Origin: Salipiger bermudensis
Lineage (GTDB): Bacteria; Pseudomonadota; Alphaproteobacteria; Rhodobacterales; Rhodobacteraceae
Assembly: GCF_019801965.1 (NCBI RefSeq)
Contig: NZ_JAHVIA010000001.1
Coordinates: 735,966 to 799,965, forward strand
Length of the DNA stretch: 64,000 nucleotides
Direction: 5' to 3'
Part shown: positions 1-8,656 of the stretch, one piece after another
How positions within the stretch are numbered: position 1 is the stretch's first letter
Layout: every line of letters begins with the position of its first letter
Translations under genes and position numbers: made by a program
The notes under the pieces: model-generated
What the model was told of the DNA's origin: nothing
Seen by the model: only the letters and a program-made list of their open reading frames with translations
The model's database searches: none

Positions 1-2
1 CG

Positions 3-857
3 CGACAGGACGGCAAGCTGCTGCTCGGCAGCTGGAACATCGCCAATTTCGGCGATGCCGCGCAGCCGCGCAGCGATGACGACCTCCGCATCATGGCCGA
101 GATCCTGAGCTGGTTCGATCTCATCGCCATCCAGGAGGTGAAGGAGGACCTGAGTGATTTCCGGCGCTTGCAGGCGGCGCTCTCGCCCGGCTACGGCGCA
201 GTGCTCTCCGACCAGGCCGGCAATGACGAGCGCATGGTCTTCCTCTTCGACACCACCCGCGTGAGCCGGCTAGAGCTGGCGGGAGAGATCGCCATTCCGC
301 CGGCGGCGCATCGCTACATCAAGCTGCCGACCACCAAGCAGAGCTTCCACGGCTTTGACCGCAATCCCTATGCGGTGGCCTTCCGTGCCGGCCAGCGCGA
401 GTTCACCGTGGTCAATGCGCATCTCTATTTCGGCAAGGACAACGGCCATTCCCGCAACCGCCGTGCGCTGGAATGCTATGCGCTCGGCCGCTGGGCCGAT
501 CTGCGCCAGCGCCGCGGGCGGGCCTATTCGGAGAACGTGGTGGTGATCGGAGATCTCAACATGCCCGCGACGGAGCCGGGCGATCCGGTCTTCGATGCCC
601 TGACCCGGCGCGGGCTGCACATTCCCGAGCACCAGACCCGCATCGGCACGGTGATCGGCGGCGACAACCAGTATGATCAGCTCGCCTTCCTGCCGGGCGA
701 TGCCGGGCGGGCCTTTATCACCGACGGGGTCTTCGATTTCGATGGCGCGGTCTTCGGCGATCTGTGGACGGCGCGCGGCGCTCAGCCCTTCGACGCCTTC
801 GTCCGCTTTCACATTTCCGATCACCGGCCGATCTGGGCCCAGTTCGACACCGGTTGA
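3..857 (+). CDS. Endonuclease/exonuclease/phosphatase family protein (5' partial)
   Basis: The reading frame is open from the left edge, so the N-terminus lies outside the window; the internal ATG at 93 is not the true start. The first visible residues include GSWNIANFG, the opening strand of the DNase I-like fold (catalytic Asn). Later come AIQEVKE (metal-binding Glu), VVNAHLYFG, VVIGDLNMP (Asp/Asn pair) and the closing ISDHRPIW (catalytic Asp-His). This is the complete catalytic order of the superfamily, which cleaves phosphodiester or phosphate ester bonds with Mg2+. Substrate is not predictable. No partner gene is visible; the next gene is convergent. Confidence 0.85.
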   Translation, partial: RQDGKLLLGSWNIANFGDAAQPRSDDDLRIMAEILSWFDLIAIQEVKEDLSDFRRLQAALSPGYGAVLSDQAGNDERMVFLFDTTRVSRLELAGEIAIPPAAHRYIKLPTTKQSFHGFDRNPYAVAFRAGQREFTVVNAHLYFGKDNGHSRNRRALECYALGRWADLRQRRGRAYSENVVVIGDLNMPATEPGDPVFDALTRRGLHIPEHQTRIGTVIGGDNQYDQLAFLPGDAGRAFITDGVFDFDGAVFGDLWTARGAQPFDAFVRFHISDHRPIWAQFDTG

Positions 858-1002
858 TGGCCCGCGACACACCGAAAGACGGCCCGCGCGCACCGCTCCG
901 CAAGATGGTGCGTGGGCGGCACGACATGATATCGCGCCGCCTTGAACCGACGCGGCGACCGGACCGATGCCTGCCGTGCCCGGCTTGCTGTCCTCGTCGC
1001 CC

Positions 1003-1881
1003 CTATTGCGCCGCGATGGCGCCGTCCTCGTCGCGCTCGACCATCAGCGTACGCGTCGGGAAGGGGATGTCGACCCCGTGCTGGTCGAGCGCTTCCTTCA
1101 CCTTGCGCTTCATGTCGGCCTGGTACTGGAAGTAATCGGCGCTCTCGACCCAGACCCGGACGAGGAAATCGACCGAGCTGTCGTTGAGGTTGTTGACCTG
1201 GATGAAGGGCTCGGGATCGGATTTCGAGCGCTCATCGGCCATGATAGTGCTCAGGATCACCTCTTCGGCGGTCTTGAGATTGGCACCGTAACCCACGCCG
1301 AAGGTCCATTCCGCGCGGCGGGTGCTGTAGACGGAGTAGTTCTCGATCACGTTGCCCCAGATCGAGGCGTTGGGCACGATTACCTGGGTATTGCCGATCG
1401 AGGCCAGCTCGGTGGTGTTGAGGGTAATGTCCTTCACCGTGCCCATCTCGCCGGCCACCTCGATGAAATCGCCGAGCTTGAAGGGCCGGAAGACGATGAT
1501 CATCACCCCTGCGGCGACATTCGACAGCGTGCCCTGCAGCGCCAGTCCGACGGCAAGACCGGCGGCGCCCAGCGCGGCGATGATCGAGGTCGTCTGGATA
1601 CCGAGATTGTTCAGCACGATCAGCCCGGTGAAGACCAGCACCACGTAGCGGGCGATCTGGCCGAGGAAGGCGAAGAGTGTGTCGTCGAGCCGCGCACTGC
1701 GCTTCGAGATCGCCACCACCCGGCGGCGGACCCAACCGGCAATGAGGAAGCCGACGAGAAGGATCAGCAGCCCGGTGACCACGTTGCCGAGGATTCCCGC
1801 GAGGAAATCCAGGGTGAGCACGTCCGACAGGGAAGTGCCGTTGTAGATCTCGGTATTCATGACATTGTCGAGCTGTTCCAT
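1003..1881 (-). CDS. Small-conductance mechanosensitive ion channel (MscS family)
   Basis: 292 residues, typical length for a minimal MscS. Membrane helices lie at about 30-55 and 72-92. The pore helix TM3 follows, with a Gly/Ala-packed stretch (LGAAGLAVGLALQG) leading into the conserved FRPFKLGDFIEV entry to the beta domain. The C-terminal alpha/beta domain covers about 185-285. MscS channels in the inner membrane open under membrane tension to release solutes during hypo-osmotic shock. The ATG is preceded by GAGGGAC. The gene stands alone, convergent with the upstream nuclease gene and divergent from map. Confidence 0.93.
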   Translation of the reverse strand: MEQLDNVMNTEIYNGTSLSDVLTLDFLAGILGNVVTGLLILLVGFLIAGWVRRRVVAISKRSARLDDTLFAFLGQIARYVVLVFTGLIVLNNLGIQTTSIIAALGAAGLAVGLALQGTLSNVAAGVMIIVFRPFKLGDFIEVAGEMGTVKDITLNTTELASIGNTQVIVPNASIWGNVIENYSVYSTRRAEWTFGVGYGANLKTAEEVILSTIMADERSKSDPEPFIQVNNLNDSSVDFLVRVWVESADYFQYQADMKRKVKEALDQHGVDIPFPTRTLMVERDEDGAIAAQ

Positions 1882-2033
1882 CGTCCCTCGTCCGGTTTAT
1901 CGCGTTATGGCATCGTTCCTGACGCTCTCATGGGCAACACGCAAGGGGAGAGCGGGGTTCCGGCGGTCCCCTCTGGCAAAGCGGCGCGCGAGGGTTTAAG
2001 TAACGAACTCGAATTCAAACGGAGCGCGCAGCC

Positions 2034-2888
2034 TTGAGACATGACACCGGCGGACGCCTCACCCGCGATGGCATCCGCATTCACGACCCCGAAGATTTTG
2101 CCGGCATGCACGCCGCCGGCGCCGTCGCCGCGAAGATCCTCGACGACGTCGCGCCGCATGTGCAGCCCGGCCAGACCACCGGTGGTCTCGAAGCGGTGAT
2201 CCGCGCCGCGGTCGAGGCCTCGGGAGCGACCTCGGCCACCATCGGCTATCGCGGCTACCAGCACGCCAGCTGCATCTCGGTGAACCACGTGGTCTGCCAC
2301 GGCATCCCGGGCAGCAAGATCCCCAAGTGGAAGAACGACAACCACGCCCGCATCGATGACACGCTGCTCGACGGCGACATCCTCAACATCGATGTCACCG
2401 TGATCGTCGATGGCTGGTACGGCGACACCAGCCGGATGTACGTCGCCGGCGAGGCCAAGCCCTATGCCCAGCGCCTGATCCAGGTGACACATGACGCGCT
2501 GATGATCGGCATCGAGCAGGTCAAGCCCGGCAACACCTTCGGCGATATCGGCCACGCCATCCAGAGCTTCGTCGAGGGCCACCGCATGTCGGTGGTGCGC
2601 GATTTCTGCGGCCACGGCCTTGGCCGGGTGTTCCACGCGCCGCCCAACGTCCTGCATTACGGCCGTGCCGGCAGCGGACCGCAGCTCGAGGAAGGCATGT
2701 TCTTCACCATCGAGCCGATGGTCAATCTCGGCCGCCCCGAGACCAAGGTGCTGAAGGACGAGTGGACCGCGATCACCCGCGACAAATCGCTCTCGGCCCA
2801 GTTCGAGCATTCGGTCGGCGTCACCGCCGACGGGGTCGAGATCTTCACCCCCTCCCCCGGCGGCCTGTTCCACCCGACCTCTGTATAA
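2034..2888 (+). CDS. map: Methionine aminopeptidase, type I
   Basis: Removes the initiator methionine from nascent proteins in the cytosol. The five metal ligands are visible in order: Asp in LNIDVTV, Asp in YGDTSRMY, His in GHGLGRVFH, Glu in FFTIEPMV and Glu in AQFEHSVG. The substrate-pocket HGIPG motif is also present. I chose a TTG start at 2034 because a GGAG element sits 9 bases upstream and the N-terminus LTRDGIRIHDPEDF then matches the family; the nearby ATG at 2041 is out of frame. Length 284 aa is normal for an alphaproteobacterial Map. Confidence 0.95.
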   Translation: MRHDTGGRLTRDGIRIHDPEDFAGMHAAGAVAAKILDDVAPHVQPGQTTGGLEAVIRAAVEASGATSATIGYRGYQHASCISVNHVVCHGIPGSKIPKWKNDNHARIDDTLLDGDILNIDVTVIVDGWYGDTSRMYVAGEAKPYAQRLIQVTHDALMIGIEQVKPGNTFGDIGHAIQSFVEGHRMSVVRDFCGHGLGRVFHAPPNVLHYGRAGSGPQLEEGMFFTIEPMVNLGRPETKVLKDEWTAITRDKSLSAQFEHSVGVTADGVEIFTPSPGGLFHPTSV

Positions 2889-3005
2889 GCTCGGGCGCCC
2901 GCTGAACGGCCGATGCGGTGGCGGTGACGCCGCCGCTTTGGACTGGGTTTGGGGAAAGGCGCTTTTGGGTGACCTGGGGCGCTGCGGTCGCGGGCGCGCC
3001 GGTTC

Positions 3006-3057
3006 GGGGGCGCTGCCCCCGTCCGCGCGGAGCGCGGACTCCCCCGGAGTATTTTTG
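3006..3057. repeat. GC-rich double-hairpin intergenic element ending in GGAGTATTTTTG
   Basis: This lies in the 282-base gap between map and sfsA (2889-3170). Two hairpins abut: GGGGGC-gct-GCCCCC at 3006-3020, then an 8-bp perfect stem GTCCGCGC/GCGCGGAC with a 3-base loop at 3021-3039. CCCCCGGAGTATTTTTG follows. From memory, near-identical CCCGGAGTATTTTTG blocks recur between genes in many Rhodobacteraceae genomes. It could terminate map transcription (T5 run) or be a dispersed repeat. I see nothing else in the gap. Confidence 0.5.
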
Positions 3058-3170
3058 ACGAAGAGAAGACAGGGGTGCAGGTGGTGGGTGCCGTCACCGC
3101 TGGCCCTGCGCTGCGGTGCTGTCTCTGAGACGACGGGCTGCCTGTGACAGGTTGGGCGCGGGCGTTTCCG

Positions 3171-3878
3171 TCAGGCGGCGCGGAAGGGGAGCGGCCTGCC
3201 GAGCGTGACGCCCTCCTGGGTGATGGCGCAGTCGAAGGCCAGCACCTCGACACCGCGGGCGGTGGCCTCGGAGAAGGCTGCCGAATAGGTCGGGTCGAGA
3301 TCGGCGGCGAGGGTGACCTCGCTGCAATCGGTGCGCTGCACGAGGTAGAGCATCACCGCGCGGTGACCGGCCTCGGCCATGGCGGCGAGCTCGGCGAGGT
3401 GCTTGGCGCCGCGGGCGGTGACGCTGTCGGGGAACTCGGCGAGGCCGGGCTGGCGCGACAGCGTGACGGACTTGACCTCGACATAGGTGTCGGGGCGGCC
3501 CTCGGCGGTCAGCAGGAAATCGATACGGCTGTTCGCGCCGTATTTCACCTCCGGGCGCACGCTGTCGTAGCCCTCGAGCCCGGCCACCCTGCCTTCGGTG
3601 AGGGCGGCGCGCAGCATGCGGTTCGGCACGCCGGTGTCGACACCGGTGAAGGCGCCGTTCTCGTGCTCGACCAGCCGCCAGGCGTATTTCAGCTTGCGCT
3701 TCGGGTCGTCATTGGGCTCGAGCCAGATCGTCAGCCCCTCGTCCTTCAGCCCCAACATGCTGCCCGGATTGGCGACGTGGGCGGTGATCTCGCGCCCGTC
3801 CTCGAGCCGTGCATCGGCGAGGAAGCGTTTGTAGCGGCGCAGCAAAACGGCGCGGACGAGAGGGGTTTGAAAGCGCAT
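3171..3878 (-). CDS. sfsA: SfsA family DNA/RNA nuclease
   Basis: 235 residues, normal family length. The N-terminal MRFQTPLVRAVLLRRYKRFLADARL and ITAHVANPGSM give the OB-like domain. The C-terminal nuclease-like half carries YGANSRIDFLL, TYVEVKSVTL and FPDSVTARGAKHL, holding the Asp-Glu-Lys set of the PD-(D/E)XK fold. First named for stimulating sugar fermentation genes in E. coli, it is now regarded as a nucleic-acid-binding nuclease. It is divergently transcribed from the MoCF-domain gene with only 48 bases between them, so the two promoters must overlap. Confidence 0.93.
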   Translation of the reverse strand: MRFQTPLVRAVLLRRYKRFLADARLEDGREITAHVANPGSMLGLKDEGLTIWLEPNDDPKRKLKYAWRLVEHENGAFTGVDTGVPNRMLRAALTEGRVAGLEGYDSVRPEVKYGANSRIDFLLTAEGRPDTYVEVKSVTLSRQPGLAEFPDSVTARGAKHLAELAAMAEAGHRAVMLYLVQRTDCSEVTLAADLDPTYSAAFSEATARGVEVLAFDCAITQEGVTLGRPLPFRAA

Positions 3879-3926
3879 GGCGCGGGCCTATACCATTGCG
3901 TGAGGCGCGCCAAGAAGGACAGTTCG

Positions 3927-4649
3927 ATGACCAATCCCACCGCAGCGATGATCGTGATCGGGGACGAGATCCTCTCGGGCCGCACCCGCGACAGCAACAT
4001 GAACCACCTCGCCCGCGAGCTCACCAAGGTGGGCATCACGCTGCGCGAGGCGCGCGTGGTCTCCGACGACCGCGACGCCATCATCGACGCCATCAATGCG
4101 CTGCGGGCGCAGGTCGACCACGTTTTCACCTCGGGTGGCATCGGGCCGACCCATGACGACATCACCGCCGATTGCATCGCCGCCGCCTTCGGCGTCTCGA
4201 TCGACATCCGCGAGGATGCCTACGCGCTCCTGGCCGCGCATTACGAGCGCCAGGGCTCTGAATTCAACGCCGCGCGGCAGCGCATGGCGCGGATCCCCGA
4301 GGGCGCGGTGCTGATCGAGAACCCGGTGTCGATCGCGCCGGGCTTCGCGATGGAGAACGTCCATGTGATGGCCGGGGTGCCGGCGGTGTTCGAGGCGATG
4401 GTGGCCAGCGTGCTGCCCAAGCTCACCGGCGGCGCGCCGCTCTTGTCGCAGAACCTGCGCATCGAGCGCGGCGAGGGCGAGATCGCCGGGCCGCTCTCGG
4501 AGCTGGCATCGGAATTCACCGACCTCTCGATCGGCTCCTACCCGTTCCAGAAGAACGGCATCTACGGCGCCAACATCGTCATCCGCGGCGCCGACGGGGC
4601 CCGTGTCGATGCCGCGATGACCAGGCTCTGCGAGATGTTCCCGGCATGA
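3927..4649 (+). CDS. Molybdopterin-binding (MoCF/CinA N-terminal) domain protein
   Basis: 240 residues. The ATG at 3927 is chosen because AAGGA stands 7 bases upstream and the protein begins just before IGDEILSGRTRDSN, the start of the MoCF domain. TSGGIGPTHDDITADC is the signature loop that binds pterin or nucleotide in MogA/MoeA/CinA folds. Only the N-terminal CinA-type domain is present; the C-terminal nicotinamide-nucleotide amidase domain is missing. Competence-damage proteins of this short form are common in alphaproteobacteria and their role is not settled. The stop overlaps the next start as ATGA. Confidence 0.85.
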   Translation: MTNPTAAMIVIGDEILSGRTRDSNMNHLARELTKVGITLREARVVSDDRDAIIDAINALRAQVDHVFTSGGIGPTHDDITADCIAAAFGVSIDIREDAYALLAAHYERQGSEFNAARQRMARIPEGAVLIENPVSIAPGFAMENVHVMAGVPAVFEAMVASVLPKLTGGAPLLSQNLRIERGEGEIAGPLSELASEFTDLSIGSYPFQKNGIYGANIVIRGADGARVDAAMTRLCEMFPA

Positions 4650-5374
4650 GCGCGCCCGGCCTGACCCGGCTCTACGACGCGATCGACGGCACCTGGCCCG
4701 CCGCGAACGTGATCGAGGCCGGGCCCTGGCGCCTGCGCGACGGCGGCGGCGGCGGCAAGCGGGTCTCCTGTGCCACCGCGACGGGCGCCTGGGATCCTGA
4801 CGATCTCGCCGCCGCCGAGCAGGCGATGCGGCTGATGGGGCAGGACGCGCTGTTCATGATCCGCGCCGGCGAGGATGCGCTCGACGCCGCGCTCGCGGCC
4901 GAGGGCTACGCGGTGATCGACCCGGTCACCCTCTGGCTGGCGCCGGTGGCCAGCCTCACCGATATCGAGATTCCGCGGGTCAAGGCCTTCGCGATCTGGG
5001 AGCCGCTGGCCATCATGCACGAGATCTGGGCCGAGGGTGGCATCGGCCCGGCGCGCTACCGGGTGATGGAGCGTGCGCAGGGCCCGAAGGCGGCGATCCT
5101 CGGACGCACCGAGGACAAGCCCGCCGGCGCCGGGTTCTGCGCCATCCATGACCGTATCGCCATGGTGCATGCGCTGGAGATCCGCGCCGCCCATCGCGGC
5201 AAGGGGCTCGGCAAGTGGATGATGCGCCGCGCCGCTGCTTGGGCGCAGGAGAACGGGGCGGAATGGATCGCCGCGCTCTGCGTGAAGGAGAACGCGCCGG
5301 CCAACGGTCTCTACGCTTCCCTCGGCTTCGAGCCCGTGGGAGAGTATCACTATCGCATCAAGCCAGAGACCTGA
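4646..5374 (+). CDS. GNAT family N-acetyltransferase
   Basis: 242 residues. The acetyl-CoA-binding motif A is visible near the C-terminus as IRAAHRGKGLGKWMMRRAA, followed by NAPANGLYASLGFEPVGEYHYR, which is motif B of the GNAT fold. The N-terminal half is divergent and probably forms a second, degenerate GNAT-like lobe. The start overlaps the upstream stop by 4 bases (ATGA) and the next gene starts 3 bases after the stop, so the three genes look co-translated. The acceptor substrate cannot be read from sequence. Confidence 0.85.
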   Translation: MSAPGLTRLYDAIDGTWPAANVIEAGPWRLRDGGGGGKRVSCATATGAWDPDDLAAAEQAMRLMGQDALFMIRAGEDALDAALAAEGYAVIDPVTLWLAPVASLTDIEIPRVKAFAIWEPLAIMHEIWAEGGIGPARYRVMERAQGPKAAILGRTEDKPAGAGFCAIHDRIAMVHALEIRAAHRGKGLGKWMMRRAAAWAQENGAEWIAALCVKENAPANGLYASLGFEPVGEYHYRIKPET

Positions 5375-5377
5375 CAC

Positions 5378-5947
5378 ATGACCAAGGACCTGCCCACCGC
5401 CCTCAACCTGCCGATGGTGGAGCCGCTGCCGCCGGAGACGCAGAAATACTTCGACATCTGCGACGAGAAGCTGGGCATGGTGCCAAATGTGCTCAAGGCC
5501 CACGCCTTCGACATCGCCAAGCTCAACACCTTCACCGCCATGTACAACGAGCTGATGCTGGCCGACTCAGGGCTGAGCAAGCTCGAGCGCGAGATGATCG
5601 CGGTGGTGGTCTCGTCGATCAACAAGTGCTTCTACTGCCTGACCGCCCATGGCGCCGCCGTGCGCCAGCTCTCGGGCGACCCGAAGCTCGGCGAGATGCT
5701 GGTGATGAATTGGCGCGTGGCCGACCTGCCCTATCGCCAGCGCGCTATGTTGAGCTTCGCTGAGAAGATGACCAAGGCCAGCGCCGAGATCGCCGAGTAT
5801 GACCGCGAGGCGCTGCGCGACGCCGGCTTCTCCGAGCGCGACATCTGGGACATCGCCAACGTGGCGGGGTTCTTCAACATGACCAACCGGGTGGCCTCGG
5901 CGACCGACATGCGGCCGAATGACGAGTATCACGCGCAGGCTCGCTGA
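5378..5947 (+). CDS. Carboxymuconolactone decarboxylase/AhpD-like peroxidase-related protein
   Basis: 189 residues, the length of the peroxidase-related enzyme family. KCFYCLTAHG carries the CxxC pair and the following His of the AhpD-type redox centre, which reduces hydroperoxides or disulfide partners. The preceding LSKLEREMIAVVVSSIN helix is also typical. The C-terminus (GFSERDIWDIANVAGFFNMTNRVA) matches the all-alpha trimer fold. The 3' end overlaps the next gene by 29 bases in another frame, suggesting translational coupling. No obvious dedicated reductant is encoded nearby. Confidence 0.88.
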   Translation: MTKDLPTALNLPMVEPLPPETQKYFDICDEKLGMVPNVLKAHAFDIAKLNTFTAMYNELMLADSGLSKLEREMIAVVVSSINKCFYCLTAHGAAVRQLSGDPKLGEMLVMNWRVADLPYRQRAMLSFAEKMTKASAEIAEYDREALRDAGFSERDIWDIANVAGFFNMTNRVASATDMRPNDEYHAQAR

Positions 5948-6854
5948 AGCGGCGCTGCTGGCGACGCTGTGTTCGCCGGCGGCGGCGCTCGAACTGGCGC
6001 TGCCCGGCGGCGCGCGGCTGATGGCCGAGCGGGTCTCGGACCCGGGCAGCTACGCGGTGCCCACCGGCCCGTGGCAGGATGAGACCGGCATCCCCGTGGT
6101 TCGTTCCGAAGGCCGCATCCTGCGGCAGGCCTGGCGCATCCCCTCGCCCGACCTGACGACGCTGCAGGTTCTGGCGCCGCTGCGCGAGCAGCTTCAGGCC
6201 GAGGGCTACGAGATCCTGTTCGACTGCGCCTCGGCGCGCTGCGGCGGCTTCGACTTCCGTTTCGGCACCGAGGTGGTCCCGGCGCCCGAGATGTATGTCG
6301 ACCTCACCGCCTTCCGCTTCCTCAGCGCCCGCGGCCCGGAGGGCGACCATGTAAGCCTGCTGGTCAGCCGCTCGAACGCGGCGAGCTACGTACAGGTGAT
6401 CCGCAGCGGCGGAGGCACGGAGACCGCGCCGGCCGCAGCGCCAGAGGAGAGCCCATCCGTTGCCGTGGTGACCACCGGCTCCGGCTCCGGGTTTGAGCTC
6501 GAAGCGAACGGCCACATGATCCTGCACGACCTCAGCTTCGAGAGCGGCTCCTCCTCGCTGGGCGAAGGCGCGGTGGCCTCGCTCGACGCGATTGCCGCCT
6601 ACCTGGCCGAGACCCCGACCCGGCGCGTGCTCTTCGTCGGGCACACCGATGCGACAGGCTCGCTCGAGGCCAACATTGCGGTTTCCCGCAAGCGGGCTGA
6701 CGCGGCGATGGCCTATGTGCGGGGCAAGGGGGTGTCGGACGGGCAACTCGGCTCGGAAGGCGCGGGCTACCTCGCGCCGGTGGCCAGCAACCTGACCGAG
6801 GCGGGCCGTGAGGAGAATCGCCGGGTGGAGGCGATCCTGCTGCCGAACGAGTGA
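5919..6854 (+). CDS. OmpA-family outer-membrane/periplasmic protein
   Basis: 311 residues. A signal peptide is visible (basic SITRRLAEA, then a hydrophobic segment, cleavage probable after SPAAA near residue 23). The C-terminal OmpA domain (about residues 200-308) has LSFESGSSSL, LFVGHTDATGSLEANIAVSRKRADA and REENRRVEAIL, the set that binds the diaminopimelate of peptidoglycan. The N-terminal 180 residues are not a beta barrel I recognise. The start overlaps the preceding gene by 29 bases. It may tether envelope to cell wall. Confidence 0.85.
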   Translation: MTSITRRLAEAALLATLCSPAAALELALPGGARLMAERVSDPGSYAVPTGPWQDETGIPVVRSEGRILRQAWRIPSPDLTTLQVLAPLREQLQAEGYEILFDCASARCGGFDFRFGTEVVPAPEMYVDLTAFRFLSARGPEGDHVSLLVSRSNAASYVQVIRSGGGTETAPAAAPEESPSVAVVTTGSGSGFELEANGHMILHDLSFESGSSSLGEGAVASLDAIAAYLAETPTRRVLFVGHTDATGSLEANIAVSRKRADAAMAYVRGKGVSDGQLGSEGAGYLAPVASNLTEAGREENRRVEAILLPNE

Positions 6855-6860
6855 ATTTCG

Positions 6861-6894
6861 GGACTCCGGACAGCGCCAGCGCTGGCCGAAGTCC
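6861..6894 (+). terminator. Imperfect hairpin after the OmpA-family gene
   Basis: GGACTcCGGaCAGCG, a CCAG loop, then CGCTGgCCGaAGTCC gives a 15-position stem with two mismatches, 7 bases after the stop. There is no T run, so it is at best a weak or Rho-assisted terminator. Confidence 0.4.
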
Positions 6895-6948
6895 CCAGGC
6901 GATCCCTAAGGGGGTGAGTCGAACCGCCTGTTTGCGGAGGGTCAGATC

Positions 6949-7848
6949 TCAGCCGTCATGGACGAGGGTCTGACCCAGGAATTCTTCGAAGAGAACCGCG
7001 GTTCGGCTCGGCGTTCCCTGGTCGGGATGGCGGGCCGAGATCACCTGCCGGCGGCTCGACAGCCCCGGCATTACCGGCACCAGCCGGCCCTTGTGCAGAT
7101 CTTCGCGCACCATGTAATCGGGCAGCAGCGCGATTCCGAGCCCCGCCTGGCAGGCGGCGAGCTGAGAGCGCCGGTCCTGGAACAGCAATTGCCGTCCCGA
7201 GGTGATCGGCACGTCGCCGCCATCTTCGTCGATCAGCCGCCAGGCGCGCTCGTTGGCGCCGGCATGGCGCAGCAGGCGATGCAGGCTCAGGGTGCTGGGC
7301 TCGCGCGGGATGCCCTCCTGGTCGAGATAGTCGCGCGAGGCGACCAGCATCTTGCGGGTGGCGCCGATGATGCGCGCTGCGAGCGGGCGGCTCTCGGCAG
7401 GACTCACGGTCAGCGACAGCTCCCAGCCGTCGTTTCCTTCCGCGTCGGGATCATCTTCGCACGATCTGAAATCGAGCCGCACTGTCGACATGCTGTGCAG
7501 GAAACCCGAGATGCGCGGCATCACCACGTGGTCGACAATCTCCGGCTCGGCGATGACCCGCAGCGTTTCCCAGTCGGTGCTTGCGCGTTTCATCGCGCGC
7601 GCGATCAGGTCGGCCCGCGCCGTCTCGTCGAGGATCTGCCGGGCGCGGTCGTAGTAGACCCGCCCCTCGTCGGTCGGGGTGACCTGGCGCGTCGTGCGTT
7701 CGAACAACGACAGGCCAAGGCGCCGTTCGAGCGACGCCACCTGTTTCGACACGGAGCCTTTCGACAATCCGAGTGTTTCCGCAGCGCTGCTGAAGCACCG
7801 CTGTTCCATAACCTGGGCGAACGCCCTCATCTCACTGAATCTATCCAT
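6949..7848 (-). CDS. LysR family transcriptional regulator
   Basis: 299 residues. The N-terminal winged helix-turn-helix is clear: CFSSAAETLGLSKGSVSKQVASLERRLG, then LFERTTRQVTPTDEG. The remainder is the periplasmic-binding-protein-like effector domain. It closely resembles the second LysR gene at 10569-11474 in its DNA-binding domain (TTRxVxPTExG) but the effector domains differ. It is divergent from the TetR gene, with a recognisable sigma70-type promoter between them. The target and inducer are unknown. Confidence 0.92.
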   Translation of the reverse strand: MDRFSEMRAFAQVMEQRCFSSAAETLGLSKGSVSKQVASLERRLGLSLFERTTRQVTPTDEGRVYYDRARQILDETARADLIARAMKRASTDWETLRVIAEPEIVDHVVMPRISGFLHSMSTVRLDFRSCEDDPDAEGNDGWELSLTVSPAESRPLAARIIGATRKMLVASRDYLDQEGIPREPSTLSLHRLLRHAGANERAWRLIDEDGGDVPITSGRQLLFQDRRSQLAACQAGLGIALLPDYMVREDLHKGRLVPVMPGLSSRRQVISARHPDQGTPSRTAVLFEEFLGQTLVHDG

Positions 7849-7885
7849 CGCGCGTACTCCCTAGCCGCACGTTCGAGCCGCTACG

Positions 7886-7914
7886 GATATAGGGAGAGAA
7901 GTAAACAGCGTCAA
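7886..7914 (-). promoter_or_regulatory. Sigma70-type promoter of the LysR gene with overlapping inverted repeat
   Basis: On the minus strand TTGACG is followed by exactly 17 bases and TATATC, reading toward the LysR start at 7848. GTCAAC-N5-GATGAC (7910-7926) overlaps the -35 box and could be an autoregulatory LysR or TetR operator. The promoter match is direct; the operator role is inferred. Confidence 0.55.
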
Positions 7915-7943
7915 CATTTTGATGACATTTTTATTTACATTGT

Positions 7944-7972
7944 TTGCGTTTGTGCTGCCGTCGCGATAGTAT
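7944..7972 (+). promoter_or_regulatory. Possible promoter of the TetR gene
   Basis: TTGCGT-N17-TAGTAT lies 33 bases before the ATG at 8006 on the plus strand. The match to the consensus is moderate and the region is AT-rich compared with its surroundings. Confidence 0.35.
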
Positions 7973-8005
7973 GGTTTTGATTTTTCACACGAACAGGCGC
8001 TTTTG

Positions 8006-8656
8006 ATGCCGAACGATCAGCATTCTCCCCGACGCGGCCGCCTGACCCAAAAGGACAGGCAGAGCGCAGCCACCAAGGCGCGGCTCATCGAGGCGGCGCG
8101 CCGGCTGTTCCGCGAGTATGGCTATCACGGTGTCTCGGTCACCGAGATTGCCCGCGAGGCGGGCGTCACCCATGCCATGATCAACGTGCATTTCCACTCC
8201 AAGGCCGGGCTGCTCTACGAGCTGATCCACGAGAACAACGATGCCCAGATCGCCGCGCTCGAGGCCGGGTTGCCAAACGAAGGCACCACGAGCGAGCGGC
8301 TGCGCGGGATTCTCGCCCTCTATGCCGAGCACGATCTCGAGGATCCCCAGTTGATGGCGGTGATGCAGGCCTATTATTGGCAATGGCCCCGCGAGACCGA
8401 GGATCGCAACCGCGCCCAGTTGGTGCGGGCCCTGACCCCGATCGCCAATATCCTGCGCGACGACCCCGGTCTCGCCACGCTCGACGAGGGTGCGGTCTGG
8501 AGCCTGATCGACGCGATCTACGCGATCTACACTTTCGGCCTAAGGCCAGCGGTCTATCGCGACACGCCGCGCGAGGCCTGCGTCGATGCGATCATGGAAC
8601 GGGTCGACATGCTGCTCGATGGCGCGCGTTTGCAGGCGCAGGCCAGCGCCGTCTAG
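8006..8656 (+). CDS. TetR/AcrR family transcriptional regulator
   Basis: 216 residues from the ATG at 8006 (a TTG lies one codon upstream). The N-terminal helix-turn-helix is textbook: TKARLIEAARRLFREYGYHGVSVTEIAREAGVTHAMINVHFHSKAGLLYELI. The C-terminal ligand domain is variable. It sits divergently from a LysR gene, and its stop codon overlaps that of the convergent YigZ-like gene (CTAG at 8653-8656). No efflux pump or enzyme is adjacent, so the regulated gene is unclear. Confidence 0.92.
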   Translation: MPNDQHSPRRGRLTQKDRQSAATKARLIEAARRLFREYGYHGVSVTEIAREAGVTHAMINVHFHSKAGLLYELIHENNDAQIAALEAGLPNEGTTSERLRGILALYAEHDLEDPQLMAVMQAYYWQWPRETEDRNRAQLVRALTPIANILRDDPGLATLDEGAVWSLIDAIYAIYTFGLRPAVYRDTPREACVDAIMERVDMLLDGARLQAQASAV

